Notes: generated from the letters alone by a model not told the origin. Positions 8,271-17,236 are shown, counted from the first letter of the stretch. The stretch is DNA of 64,000 bases from an uncultured Campylobacter sp. (GCA_934728065.1 CAKVDW010000001.1:1-64000); one strand, 5' to 3'. A program made the numbers and translations.

Positions 8271-8696
8271 ATGTTTGAAGTTGTGGAACAATCTGTAAAG
8301 CATTTTTTTGAAAACATTTTAAAAAACAAGCTTAAAAAAACAGATAAAATAGAAGGGGAGCTTTATGGTTCTTCGATTTCATTAAACAGCAAAAATGATG
8401 GAGAATTTAACTTTTATCTTTTTTTTCCAAAAGAGATTTTTGAAAAATACCGCAATGTGTTTTTGAAAAATGTTACTTTGAGTGAGGATGATTGGTGTGA
8501 TTTGTCTAAAGAATTTGCAAATGAAATCGTAGGACACGCAAAGATGAAATTAAATGAAAAAAAAGGCGATGAGTTTTCTCTTGGCATACCTGAGTATTTG
8601 GGCAGGGTTGATTTTGCCCATTTTAAACTTGATAAATCCGCGACTTTCGATATTGAAGGTTCTTCGTTTAGAATAGGCTATAAAAAAGATGAGTGA
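8271..8696 (+). CDS. CheX-like chemotaxis phosphatase domain protein
   Basis: A 141-residue protein that fits the CheC/CheX/FliY phosphatase family. It carries the exact catalytic pattern D-x3-E-x2-N-x22-P at Asp77, Glu81, Asn84 and Pro107, within DLSKEFANEIVGHAK. Proteins with this motif dephosphorylate CheY-P or sit in the flagellar switch. The ATG at 8271 follows AAAGGAGATAAGGATA; an upstream in-frame start has no such site. It overlaps fliN by 8 bases, so it is translated with a switch protein. Whether it acts on CheY or on another response regulator is inference. Confidence 0.78.
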   Translation: MFEVVEQSVKHFFENILKNKLKKTDKIEGELYGSSISLNSKNDGEFNFYLFFPKEIFEKYRNVFLKNVTLSEDDWCDLSKEFANEIVGHAKMKLNEKKGDEFSLGIPEYLGRVDFAHFKLDKSATFDIEGSSFRIGYKKDE

Positions 8697-9000
8697 GCAA
8701 TTAAACGAATATGGCAACCATATGGGTCTCATTGAGACCTATGAGGATATATTAGATATTAATGTTGAATTTGTGAGCGAGCTTGGCACGACTACGATGA
8801 CTGTGGCAAATTTGTTGAGATTAGAGGTAGGTTCTGTTATAGACCTTGAAAAACCAGCTGGAGAAAGTGTGGAGCTTTACATTAATGGACGAATTTTTGG
8901 CAAGGGTGAAGTTATGGTGTATGAAAGAAATTTAGCCATTCGTATCAATGAAATTTTAGACTCTAAAACAGTGCTTCAATACTTTAAAAAAGAAGTGTAA
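8689..9000 (+). CDS. fliN: flagellar motor switch protein FliN
   Basis: A 103-residue protein with a C-terminal SpoA (surface presentation of antigens) domain: VEFVSELGTTTMTVANLLRL, GSVIDLEKPAGESVELYING and GKGEVMVYERNLAIRI are hallmark FliN segments. FliN forms the lower C-ring of the flagellar switch and helps dock export substrates. It is flanked by the CheX-like gene (8-base overlap) and by the fliO-like gene, whose ATG shares the last A of the fliN stop. Confidence 0.92.
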   Translation: MSEQLNEYGNHMGLIETYEDILDINVEFVSELGTTTMTVANLLRLEVGSVIDLEKPAGESVELYINGRIFGKGEVMVYERNLAIRINEILDSKTVLQYFKKEV

Positions 9001-9782
9001 TGAGAATTTGTTTTTTGTTTTTTTTGGCTGTGCCACTTTTTGCTTTAAAGCTCATCACATATCAAATTAATGATGAGGATAAAAATGCCTTAAATATCAC
9101 TCTTTCTTTTGACGGTGCTTATAACGGTAAGATAGAGCCAAAAAGAAACAATGAATCTGTTTGGATAAGCTTAAATGGCGTTACTTACTTTAAAAAAGAG
9201 CAAAGAGACTTAGATTCTGATTTGATAACTAGAATATTGATTTTACCAGAACAAAATAAAACAACCATAGAACTTAAAGTAAAAAGCGATGTGGATATAA
9301 GTTCAAAGCCCATTAACGATAATACAGGCTTTATGATAAGAGCTTTACCCAAAGGTGCTGTTGCTGAAATAAAACAGCAGGATTTACAGGTTAAAGGCTC
9401 AAATTTTGAGGGCTTTGATTATACAAATTATATTATTGTTATTGTGGTTTTATTTTTGTTGCTTATTGTGCTTTGGTGGTTTAACCGTCAGGTGATGAGA
9501 AGGGGCAAATTTGAAAGCAGGGATTTAAGAATCATCTTTCAACGCCCCTTAGACCGACACAATCAATTCATCATTTTAGAATACGGCTCAAAACGGTTTG
9601 TGATGATAATAGGAAATTCTAACATAGTCCTTGATACCATAGAAATACAAGCTGAACAAAGCATTAAAGCCCCTAAAAAGCCTGCTCAAAAAAAAGAGGA
9701 AAAGAGTTTTGAGAATTTTTTTGAGGAAAATAAACAAAGACTGCAAAGGCTCATTCAAAGCGATAAAGATAAGTCCTTGTAA
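9000..9782 (+). CDS. fliO: FliO-like flagellar export assembly protein
   Basis: A 260-residue single-pass membrane protein. An N-terminal signal sequence (residues 1-16) precedes a periplasmic domain of about 120 residues. One transmembrane helix at about 141-160 (YIIVIVVLFLLLIVLWWF) is followed by a basic cytoplasmic domain of FliO type (QRPLDRHNQFIILEYGSKRFVMIIG in part) and a Lys/Glu-rich tail. The large periplasmic N-terminal part and position right after fliN match the epsilonproteobacterial FliO described in Helicobacter. FliO helps assemble the FliP pore of the export gate. The assignment rests on order and topology. Confidence 0.7.
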   Translation: MRICFLFFLAVPLFALKLITYQINDEDKNALNITLSFDGAYNGKIEPKRNNESVWISLNGVTYFKKEQRDLDSDLITRILILPEQNKTTIELKVKSDVDISSKPINDNTGFMIRALPKGAVAEIKQQDLQVKGSNFEGFDYTNYIIVIVVLFLLLIVLWWFNRQVMRRGKFESRDLRIIFQRPLDRHNQFIILEYGSKRFVMIIGNSNIVLDTIEIQAEQSIKAPKKPAQKKEEKSFENFFEENKQRLQRLIQSDKDKSL

Positions 9783-9830
9783 TTTGACTGTTTAATTTAT
9801 AAGCTATTTTGAAATATTTGTCCCTTAAAT

Positions 9831-11291
9831 TTAAGGCTTTTGGTTGAAAGCAAGGGCTAGACTTTGAGGTAAAACTATCTTTTTTAGGGCTTCTTTGGCT
9901 ATGTTGAGTGAGTTTTTGCTGTAAATGTAAAGAATATTGTCATTGTAGTTAAATTCAAGCTTTTCATCTCCACAGTAATTTTGCGCCAAAAGCTTTGATA
10001 TGGCTAGTATAAAGCTTAACCACAATAAGATATCCTCATCGGGCAATAAATCCTTATAAGGCTCGATGAAAGGAGCGATTTTGCGTCCTTCTAGCTTAAT
10101 GATAGAAGCGACTAGGATTTTTTCTTGGTGTGAGAAGTTGTAATTAAGCGCATTGAGTATAAAATAAGCACTGTGGTCATTTGCATAATAAAAATCCAAA
10201 TACGAGCCTATTTCACAAAGTTTAGCAGCGTTAATAAGACTTGTTTTATATGAGCTTTCTAAGCCGTGAATGCTGACAAGCTCGTCAAAAAGTTGAGTGG
10301 CATAAAGTGGAATTTTATTTTTTACCTTAGGTAAAAATCTATCTTGCAAGGACTTGATACTTGGGTTAAAATTAGCTGGAAATCTTTTGCTGATAGGCAA
10401 TATATCGTTAAGATATACGCCTTCTCTAATGCCAACCCCACTAGTGATAATTTCCTTGCTTTCTAGCTTTTGGGCTACATTTAAGAAAATCAAAGCCCCC
10501 TCTTTAATGGTATCAAAACGGTCTTTTTTGATATAATAATCCCCCAAAAGTTCATAAGGCGCATTGATAATTTCTTGGATAAAGTTTTTTTCATCATCTA
10601 TTGTATAATTAAATTCGTGCAAGGTCTGCAAAGGATAAGCACGCCTTTCCATAATCGCACCCGAAATAGCCCTTAAACTTCCGCCTATGGCAATGAGTTT
10701 GTCGTTTTTAAAATGCGGAGGGATTTGAGCTAGGATGGGTTGTAAGAAATTTGTGAGTTCTTTTTCTTTTCCCTTGTCGTAAAAAAGCTCTTTAAGTCTC
10801 ACTGTTCCAATGTCTAAAGAGATGCAGTCGGCAATTTTGCCATTTTTAATCAAACAAAGCTCACTTGAGCCGCCACCTATGTCTAATGTTGTGGCGTCTT
10901 TTATGTTGCTGAGTAAATTTAAGGCTGCAAGCCCACCCAAATAAGATTCTGTTTTACCGTCTATACAGCGAATGCTTAAATTGAGTCGGTTTTTGATATT
11001 TTTAATAAAGGTGTTGCGGTTTGGAGCATCTCTTAAGGCTGAAGTGCCTACGATGAGAATTTTTTTGCACTTTTGTTTTAGGGCAACTTCTTTAAAATAA
11101 GACAAGGTTTCCTCAGCTCTTTGCATAGCCTCTTCTTGTAAAACTTTGCCGTTATTATAGGCATTTTCACCTATGCGAACCTTTCGTTTGTGTTCGCAAA
11201 GTATGTGAAAAGCATATCTTGAAGTTTTCTCAAAAATAACCAAACGAACTGAGTTTGAACCCAAATCCACAATCGCAGTTCTTTTTGCCAT
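9831..11291 (-). CDS. Ppx/GppA family exopolyphosphatase / pppGpp phosphatase
   Basis: 486 residues of the ASKHA-fold Ppx/GppA family, which hydrolyse polyphosphate or pppGpp. The N-terminal phosphate loop is VDLGSNSVRLVIF (from residue 9); the second is TLDIGGGSSELCLI; AIGGSLRAISG and TSGVGIREGVYL follow. A C-terminal HD-like helical region (from about residue 310) extends it to GppA/Ppx2 length. Polyphosphate or pppGpp preference cannot be read from sequence. It is 27 bases downstream of cosR on the same strand and may be co-transcribed. Confidence 0.88.
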   Translation of the reverse strand: MAKRTAIVDLGSNSVRLVIFEKTSRYAFHILCEHKRKVRIGENAYNNGKVLQEEAMQRAEETLSYFKEVALKQKCKKILIVGTSALRDAPNRNTFIKNIKNRLNLSIRCIDGKTESYLGGLAALNLLSNIKDATTLDIGGGSSELCLIKNGKIADCISLDIGTVRLKELFYDKGKEKELTNFLQPILAQIPPHFKNDKLIAIGGSLRAISGAIMERRAYPLQTLHEFNYTIDDEKNFIQEIINAPYELLGDYYIKKDRFDTIKEGALIFLNVAQKLESKEIITSGVGIREGVYLNDILPISKRFPANFNPSIKSLQDRFLPKVKNKIPLYATQLFDELVSIHGLESSYKTSLINAAKLCEIGSYLDFYYANDHSAYFILNALNYNFSHQEKILVASIIKLEGRKIAPFIEPYKDLLPDEDILLWLSFILAISKLLAQNYCGDEKLEFNYNDNILYIYSKNSLNIAKEALKKIVLPQSLALAFNQKP

Positions 11292-11318
11292 TTACGCTCC
11301 AAAAGCAAAGCTTAAAAC

Positions 11319-11990
11319 TTAAGCTTTGTCAGGGAAACAAAAACGGTAGCCCCTGCGGCGCACGGTTTCTATGGTCGAAATGTTTAAAGGCTTGTCCATT
11401 TTTTGACGAATTTGATTGATAGCTACTTCAATGACATTTGGAGTTACAAGCTCAGGCTCTTCCCAAATGGCATCAAGCAGTTGTTCTTTAGAGACGATTT
11501 GGTCTGAATGTCTTGCTAAATGTGTCAGCACTTCAAAAGGTTTGCCTTTAAGTTCAATCTCGTGTCCCTTATAAATAATTTTTTCCTCATCAGGGTCTAT
11601 GGTAAGCTCACCGATTTTAATGGTGTTGCTACCGTCTATGCGAAGTCTTGCCTCAATGCGCGCTAAAAGCACATCAAAGTCTAAAGGTTTTTTGATATAA
11701 TCATCAGCACCCAACTTTAAAGCTTTGATTTCACTTTGTTTGTCGTTTTTAGAAGAAAGTATTAAAAGTATGGTTCTTGGTGATTTTTGTTTTACTATAC
11801 CAATAAGCTCGCTACTATCTCCATCAGGTAAGGTCCAGCTTGAAAGCACTAAATCATAATGTCTAATACCGACAAAATACTCTCCGTCCTTGAAATTTTC
11901 AGAAGAGTCTGTTTGGTAGCCGCATTGATTAAGATGATTAACCAAGCTTTTATTTAAAGAGCTGTCCTCTTCAATAACTAAAATTCTCAT
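11319..11990 (-). CDS. cosR: CosR-type orphan response regulator
   Basis: A 223-residue OmpR-type regulator, highly similar to C. jejuni CosR (H. pylori HsrA), an essential regulator of oxidative-stress and metabolic genes. The receiver domain (1-115) lacks the phospho-acceptor aspartate: residue 51 is Ser in LVLSSWTLPDG. The acidic pocket is partly altered (Glu8-Asp9). The C-terminal winged helix (about 125-220) carries HSDQIVSKEQLLDAIW and ETVRRRGYRFCF. It probably acts independently of phosphorylation. AAGGA lies 7 bases before the ATG. No kinase gene is adjacent. Confidence 0.9.
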   Translation of the reverse strand: MRILVIEEDSSLNKSLVNHLNQCGYQTDSSENFKDGEYFVGIRHYDLVLSSWTLPDGDSSELIGIVKQKSPRTILLILSSKNDKQSEIKALKLGADDYIKKPLDFDVLLARIEARLRIDGSNTIKIGELTIDPDEEKIIYKGHEIELKGKPFEVLTHLARHSDQIVSKEQLLDAIWEEPELVTPNVIEVAINQIRQKMDKPLNISTIETVRRRGYRFCFPDKA

Positions 11991-12020
11991 TATAAGTTCC
12001 TTGAAAATAAAATACCTAAA

Positions 12021-12029
12021 ATAATACCA
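12021..12029 (-). promoter_or_regulatory. extended -10 promoter for cosR
   Basis: On the minus strand TGGTATTAT, an extended -10, lies about 30 bases upstream of the cosR ATG, with AT-rich DNA beyond it. Confidence 0.5.
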
Positions 12030-12128
12030 TTTTTTAAGTAAATATTTAGCTTTCTTAAAAGAAAATTAATAAAAATTTTTTAAAATTTTAAATTTTTACA
12101 AATTCAAGCCCTTAAAATAGCGTAAAAT

Positions 12129-13316
12129 TTAGAATTGAATACTTTGATTAAGTTCCCACATAGGCAAAAAAATTCCAAGAGCAAGAAAAAGCACTAAAAT
12201 GCCCACCACAAGTGTCATCAAAGGTTCTAAAAGCGAAAAAAGGCTTTGGGTTAAATCAGCACTCTTGCTCTCATAATAATAAGAAATTTTTTCACTCATA
12301 AGGTCAAGTTTTGCGCTTTTCATCGCTACACTTATCATACCAAGAACGATATTTTCAAACAGGGCAATTTTTTTAAAAGCTTCATCAAGGCTTAAACCTT
12401 GTTCGCAAAATTCGGCTATTTTTTGGCATTTTTGCTTTAGGTAAATATTATCAAAGCTTGATTGAGCTAGTTTTAAAGCCTTTGAAACGGTTACTCCGCT
12501 TTTGATGAGTATGGAAAAGACAAGAAAAAAGCGAATGTTTTGATGATAAAAGATGATTTTTCCAGCTAAGGGAAGTTTTAAGACAAATTTATCTACAAGA
12601 TAAGCAAAATGATGATTTTTGTAAAGTAAAAATAAGCTTAATGCTACAAAACCCAAAATAAATAAAATAAGAGGATAAAAGCTATATAAAAATTCATAAG
12701 TATCAAGCATAAAGCGCGTAATAAAAGGCAAAGATAGGTCAAATTCATCAAAAATTTCCTTAAATTGAGGCACAACAAAGAACATTAAAGCGCAAAAGGC
12801 GATGATAAGGGTTGCAAGAACAAAAAGCGGATAGCTTAAAGCCTTTTTGAGTTTTTTGGTATTTTCTAAGCTTTTTTCTCTTAAATCGCAAAGTTTTCCA
12901 AAAACAAAGCTCAAATCCCCTGTGCTTTCACCCATTTTGATGAGGGCTAATTCACTTTTATCAAAATAAAACCCACTGCTTTCAAAGGCTGTGCTAAGAT
13001 GAACTCCGCTTTTAAGCGAAGTGCTAAGTTCTTTTAAAAAGATTTTCATTTGTTTTTGACTGTAGTTTTGATAAAGTTCATCTAAGGCTTGTTGCAAACT
13101 TATTCCAGATTCTAAAAGTAGGGCAAGCTCTTTAAAAAATAAAGCCAAATCAGCACTTTTGAGTTTTTTAACAAAGAAAGAGTTTCGATTTTGTAGTTCT
13201 TGTATTTGAGCTATATTTATCCCTTTACTTTTAGCAAGGTTTTGAGCGATAAATTTATTTTCAGCCTTTATGATGAGGCTGTTGCCATTTTGAGAAAAAA
13301 TTTGATATTTTTTCAT
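12129..13316 (-). CDS. ctsF: type II secretion/competence inner-membrane protein CtsF
   Basis: 395-residue GspF/PilC-family protein that forms the inner-membrane platform of type II secretion and type IV pilus machines; in Campylobacter, CtsF is needed for natural transformation. Two repeated GspF domains are visible: about 55-180 (ALFFKELALLLESGISLQQA) and about 255-380 (FFLVFSILIKSGVTVSKA), each followed by hydrophobic helices, plus a C-terminal TM segment. It starts within the last 4 bases of ctsE, so the pair is coupled. Confidence 0.88.
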   Translation of the reverse strand: MKKYQIFSQNGNSLIIKAENKFIAQNLAKSKGINIAQIQELQNRNSFFVKKLKSADLALFFKELALLLESGISLQQALDELYQNYSQKQMKIFLKELSTSLKSGVHLSTAFESSGFYFDKSELALIKMGESTGDLSFVFGKLCDLREKSLENTKKLKKALSYPLFVLATLIIAFCALMFFVVPQFKEIFDEFDLSLPFITRFMLDTYEFLYSFYPLILFILGFVALSLFLLYKNHHFAYLVDKFVLKLPLAGKIIFYHQNIRFFLVFSILIKSGVTVSKALKLAQSSFDNIYLKQKCQKIAEFCEQGLSLDEAFKKIALFENIVLGMISVAMKSAKLDLMSEKISYYYESKSADLTQSLFSLLEPLMTLVVGILVLFLALGIFLPMWELNQSIQF

Positions 13317-14764
13317 TTAATAACCCTTAAAAGTTCATCAATGCTTGTTTTACCCTCTCTTGCCCTTTGCAAACCAACTTCAAACATAGTTTTAAAGCCT
13401 TTTTTCCTTGCGTAAGATAAAATTTCACTTGTTTTTGCATTAGTTCGTATGAGTTCTGCAATTTCTTCATCAATAAACAAAAACTCACTTACCATTTCTC
13501 GTCCAAAATATCCATTCATCTTGCAAAGCTCACACCCAACAGCCTCGTAAAAATCGCCCTCAAATTCATTGTAATGTTTTGCACTTTTTCTTTTACAATG
13601 CTCACAAAGTTTGCGAACAAGTCTTTGGGCTATGACTAAACTTAAAGCAGAGGCGATTAAATAATCCTTTGCTTTCATATCAAGCATTCTGGTTATCGCT
13701 GAAATGGCATCATTAGTGTGAAGTGTGGAAAAGACTAAATGCCCTGTAAGAGAAGCTTTTAGCGCAATGTCAAGACTTTCCTCATCGCGAATTTCGCCGA
13801 TGACGATAATGTCAGGGTCTTGTCTTAAAATGGTTCTTAAAGCATTGTTAAAATCAAGCCCAGCTTTTTCATTAAGAATGATTTGTTGCACTAAAGGCAA
13901 GCGGTATTCTATGGGGTCCTCAGCGGTGATAATTTTCTTTTGAGTGCTTTTGATTTCATTTAGGGCTGAATATAAGGTTGTTGATTTTCCACTACCTGTT
14001 GGACCTGTAAGCAAAATAAGTCCATAAGGAGCGTGAATTTGCTTTTTAAATTTGCTTAAAATAGACTCATCAAGTTCTAATTTGTCTAAATTTAAAAAGT
14101 CTTGTTTGTGTTCTAAAATCCTTAAAACCAAGCTTTCTCCATAAAGCAAGGGCAAGGTAGAAACTCTAAAGTCATATTTTAACGCACTCATCATCAAAGA
14201 AAAGCTGCCATCTTGAGCTTTTCTTTGTTCGGCTACATTAAGATGAGCCAAAAGCTTTATGTAAAAGATTAAAGCTTGATAAATTTCAAGCTCAAGGACA
14301 AGAAATACAAGTAAAACTCCATCTACACGAAAGCGAATCATCGCATCCTTGTCATTTGGCTCTATGTGTATATCGCTTGCTCTTTTTTCAATGCCAACTT
14401 CAACGATTAATTCAAAAAGCTTTGATACAGCGGTTTTTTCATTAGAATTTTGTGAATTCTTAAGTTCAAATTTAAGCTCGCTGATAAGATTTTCAATCTT
14501 ATCTTTTAATTCAAGCTCGTTTAAAATGCCTAAAATTTGACTTTCTTTTGCTTTAAATGATTTGAGCGGTTTGTGCTTGAAAAATTGTTGAGCCTTATCA
14601 AAGATAGCATCTTCATAAGCTCTACCAAAGGCGACAAATACCGTTTCATCATCTTCATCAAAGGGTAAGATACAGTGTTCTTTAAGCCATTTTAGCGGAA
14701 TTTGTTTATAAAGTTTTAAGTTGATTTTATCTTGTTTAAGTTCTATGCTTTCACCGTTTATCAT
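13313..14764 (-). CDS. ctsE: type II secretion/competence ATPase CtsE
   Basis: 483-residue GspE/PilB-type hexameric ATPase that powers pseudopilus assembly for DNA uptake. Seen in order: N-terminal MshEN/GspE N domain, Walker A LLTGPTGSGKSTTLYSA (near residue 250), Asp box ITAEDPIEYRL, Walker B VIGEIRDEESLDIA, and His box FSTLHTNDA. A tetracysteine zinc motif (LCEHC and GCELC) lies near residue 405-430. It overlaps ctsF by 4 bases. The other cts genes found beside these two in C. jejuni are not adjacent; the next gene upstream is the divergent plsY. Confidence 0.9.
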   Translation of the reverse strand: MINGESIELKQDKINLKLYKQIPLKWLKEHCILPFDEDDETVFVAFGRAYEDAIFDKAQQFFKHKPLKSFKAKESQILGILNELELKDKIENLISELKFELKNSQNSNEKTAVSKLFELIVEVGIEKRASDIHIEPNDKDAMIRFRVDGVLLVFLVLELEIYQALIFYIKLLAHLNVAEQRKAQDGSFSLMMSALKYDFRVSTLPLLYGESLVLRILEHKQDFLNLDKLELDESILSKFKKQIHAPYGLILLTGPTGSGKSTTLYSALNEIKSTQKKIITAEDPIEYRLPLVQQIILNEKAGLDFNNALRTILRQDPDIIVIGEIRDEESLDIALKASLTGHLVFSTLHTNDAISAITRMLDMKAKDYLIASALSLVIAQRLVRKLCEHCKRKSAKHYNEFEGDFYEAVGCELCKMNGYFGREMVSEFLFIDEEIAELIRTNAKTSEILSYARKKGFKTMFEVGLQRAREGKTSIDELLRVIK

Positions 14765-14910
14765 CTTTTGCTTTCTTTTTTAAAATTTTACAAAAATATA
14801 TTTTAAAGTCAAATTAATTTAGCTTTTGTGTCTTGTCTTTTTTATAAATTTTGTTTTTATCTTGCAAAGTTTAAGAAATGACTAAGCCTTTAAATTCATT
14901 TGCTATGTTT

Positions 14911-14919
14911 TGCTATAAT
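14911..14919 (+). promoter_or_regulatory. extended -10 promoter for plsY
   Basis: TGCTATAAT (TG at 14911-14912, TATAAT at 14914-14919) is a perfect extended -10, ending 35 bases before the GTG start at 14955. A good AAGGAAAG site lies between. Confidence 0.65.
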
Positions 14920-14954
14920 GACAGTTTTAAACAACAAAAGCAAGGAAAGTTACA

Positions 14955-15797
14955 GTGAAAAAATTATCCTTTATATTTGGCATACTTGGTGCGTTTGTAT
15001 TATTATTTGTTTCTTGCACGCACGAAAGCGTGGTATCACAGCTTGCTTTTGGGGCTTTAGCTGGGCTTTGTGCTTATGTGGGAGTTTTTAGAAAGCTTGA
15101 TTTAGAAGATGCAAATTTTTACATTTTTGTTATTTTAACGCTCACACTTTCTTTTGTGTTAGAGGATTTATTTTTAAGAGATGACCCAAATGCAAATTTA
15201 ATGTTTTATTTGTGCGCTTATCTTTTAGGCTCTGTGCCTTTTGGGCTTATCTTGGCAAAAAGCTTTGCAAAGGTTGATATAAAAGAAAGCGGAAGCAAAA
15301 GTATAGGCGCAACAAATGTCTTGCGTGTGGTTAAGCAAGATAATCCCGCCTTAGCCAAAAAGCTTGCTGTGGCAACCTTTGCTTGTGATTTCTTAAAGGC
15401 TGCATTGCCCATTTTGGTTTTAAAATTTGCTGGCTTTGATGATAATATGCTTTGGAGTGTCGGCGTTTTTGCTGTTTTGGGACACTGTTTTTCTGCTTAT
15501 CTTTGTTTAGAAGGTGGCAAGGGCGTAGCTAGTGGTGCTGGTGTGATGGCTGTGCTGTTGCCTTTAGAGCTTATTATTGCCCTTTTGGTGTGGTTTATTG
15601 TTGGAAAGCTTTTTAAAATCTCCTCTTTAGCGTCATTGTCCGCACTCATTGCCTTTTTAATCGGTGCATTCACCTTGCATTATGAAATGAGCATCAACAC
15701 TCACGCGCCTGTTTTGGTGATTTGCTTTATCATCGTTTATAAGCATATACCTAATATCAAACGACTTATTTTTAAAGAAGAATGCAAAGTTGTATAA
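14955..15797 (+). CDS. plsY: glycerol-3-phosphate acyltransferase PlsY with N-terminal extension
   Basis: Inner-membrane enzyme that transfers acyl from acyl phosphate to glycerol-3-phosphate, the first step of phospholipid synthesis. The PlsY core starts near residue 83 (YLLGSVPFGLILAK) and holds the conserved GSKSIGATNVLR, GHCFSAYLCLEGGKGVA and C-terminal HIPNIKRL. PlsY is normally about 200 residues; this protein has 280. About 80 extra N-terminal residues form two or three more hydrophobic helices and include a Cys at residue 21. The GTG start is supported by the promoter and ribosome binding site just upstream; an internal ATG near 15201 would give a normal-length protein. Confidence 0.88.
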   Translation: MKKLSFIFGILGAFVLLFVSCTHESVVSQLAFGALAGLCAYVGVFRKLDLEDANFYIFVILTLTLSFVLEDLFLRDDPNANLMFYLCAYLLGSVPFGLILAKSFAKVDIKESGSKSIGATNVLRVVKQDNPALAKKLAVATFACDFLKAALPILVLKFAGFDDNMLWSVGVFAVLGHCFSAYLCLEGGKGVASGAGVMAVLLPLELIIALLVWFIVGKLFKISSLASLSALIAFLIGAFTLHYEMSINTHAPVLVICFIIVYKHIPNIKRLIFKEECKVV

Positions 15798-16105
15798 AAA
15801 TCAAGCTTAAATTTAGCTGCATTATCGGCATTTTGCCCTTTGAAAGGGAAAAAAAGCAAAAAATAGTGCTTAAGCTTTGCGCTAAAAGCGATGAGTTTTT
15901 AGACTATGCTTTGCTGTGTGCTTGGCTTAAAAAGACCTACAAGAGCCAAAAATTTAAGCTTTTAGAAGATTCTTTGCATTTTGTCATAAAAGAGCTTAAA
16001 AAAAATCATCCTCAATTAAAATTTTTAAAAATAAGCGTTTGTAAGCCCAAAATCATTAAAAATGCTCGCGTAAAAGCATTTTTAAAAAAGAAATTCGAGT
16101 ATTAA
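15782..16105 (+). CDS. folB: dihydroneopterin aldolase family protein
   Basis: A 107-residue FolB-like protein; the family cleaves dihydroneopterin to the folate precursor 6-hydroxymethyl-dihydropterin. The N-terminal GILPFEREKKQKIVL is the family's GxxxxERxxxQ motif. A conserved LEDSLHFVIKEL helix and a strand with KISVCKPKIIKNA follow. It is slightly short and basic compared with the usual 115-120 residues. It overlaps plsY by 16 bases, a fixed pairing in many epsilonproteobacteria. Confidence 0.75.
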   Translation: MQSCIKIKLKFSCIIGILPFEREKKQKIVLKLCAKSDEFLDYALLCAWLKKTYKSQKFKLLEDSLHFVIKELKKNHPQLKFLKISVCKPKIIKNARVKAFLKKKFEY

Positions 16106-16119
16106 TTTGGGGCAAAATA

Positions 16120-16128
16120 TGCTAAAAT
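16120..16128 (+). promoter_or_regulatory. extended -10 promoter for flhB
   Basis: TGCTAAAAT ends 28 bases before the flhB ATG, just after the folB stop. Confidence 0.5.
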
Positions 16129-16156
16129 TTCGACATTAAACTTAAGGTAAGCGTAA

Positions 16157-17236
16157 ATGGCAGCAGAAGATCAAGAAAAAACCGAAGAACCCACGGGCAA
16201 AAAAATAGAAGACGCAAGAAGGGATGGCAATGTCCCCAAATCCCAAGATGCAGCAGCTGTGGCTACTCTTATCGTTGCCTTTGTTGTAGTGCTTTTGATG
16301 ATAAACTTTCTTACTGAACGAATTATGAGTTTATACCGTTATTATCAAAGTTTCATAGGTGTAGAAATTGACTTAAAAATCCTACAAGCCATTACCATAA
16401 AGACAATGATAGAAGTGGTTACAATGCTTTTACCCATAGTTTTAAGCATTATGATAGCTGGAGTTTTGGGAAATTTAATGCAATTTGGCTTTATTTTTAC
16501 AACAAAACCTATAACTCCTGATTTAAACAAAATCAACATCATCAAAGGACTAGGCAATCTTTTTTCTTTAAAAAAGCTTGTAGAATCAGTCAAAATAGTC
16601 CTAAAAGTTAGCATAGTTTTTGGTATAGCTCTTATATTCTTGCTTCAGTTTATGACAGAACTCCCAAAGGTCGAGCTTTTTGGCATAGGCGACCAGCTTG
16701 CTTGGTTTAAAGAAAAGGCTATTATTTTAGCAGCTGTGGTTATCATCGCCTTTATTTTCATCGGTATCATCGATGTTTTCATCGTGCGTTTTCAATATTT
16801 TAAATCTTTACGAATGAGCAAACAAGAAATCAAAGATGAATACAAGCAAATGGAAGGAGACCCGCAGGTTAAAGGTCGCATCAGGCGTTTGCAAATGGAG
16901 GCAGCAAGGCGTAGAATGGTGCAAGATGTCGCTGGAGCTGATGTAGTCATTACAAACCCAACTCACTACGCCATAGCCTTGCGTTATGATAATACAAAAG
17001 AGCCTGCTCCAAAGGTTTTGGCAAAGGGTGTGGATTTTTTAGCCTTAAGAATCAAAGAAATTGCTTATGAAAATAAGATTTTAGTCTATGAAAACCCCAG
17101 CCTAGCAAGAGAACTTTATAAGAGTTGCGAAGTTGGCGAACTTATCCCAAGAGAGCTTTTTAGAGCTGTTGCTGAGGTTTTAAGCTTTGTTTATACCTCT
17201 AATAAACAAAAATTTGCAAGTCGCTTAAAGCAGTAG
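16157..17236 (+). CDS. flhB: flagellar export gate protein FlhB
   Basis: 359 residues. The N-terminal cytoplasmic signature EKTEEPTGKKIEDARRDG is followed by four transmembrane helices (about 30-55, 80-110, 135-165, 180-210), then a cytoplasmic domain with the autocleavage site Asn267-Pro268-Thr269-His270. FlhB controls the switch from rod/hook to filament substrates; in Campylobacter it also affects RpoN-dependent gene expression. The stop codon lies one base from the convergent motB stop, with no room for a separate terminator. Confidence 0.95.
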   Translation: MAAEDQEKTEEPTGKKIEDARRDGNVPKSQDAAAVATLIVAFVVVLLMINFLTERIMSLYRYYQSFIGVEIDLKILQAITIKTMIEVVTMLLPIVLSIMIAGVLGNLMQFGFIFTTKPITPDLNKINIIKGLGNLFSLKKLVESVKIVLKVSIVFGIALIFLLQFMTELPKVELFGIGDQLAWFKEKAIILAAVVIIAFIFIGIIDVFIVRFQYFKSLRMSKQEIKDEYKQMEGDPQVKGRIRRLQMEAARRRMVQDVAGADVVITNPTHYAIALRYDNTKEPAPKVLAKGVDFLALRIKEIAYENKILVYENPSLARELYKSCEVGELIPRELFRAVAEVLSFVYTSNKQKFASRLKQ

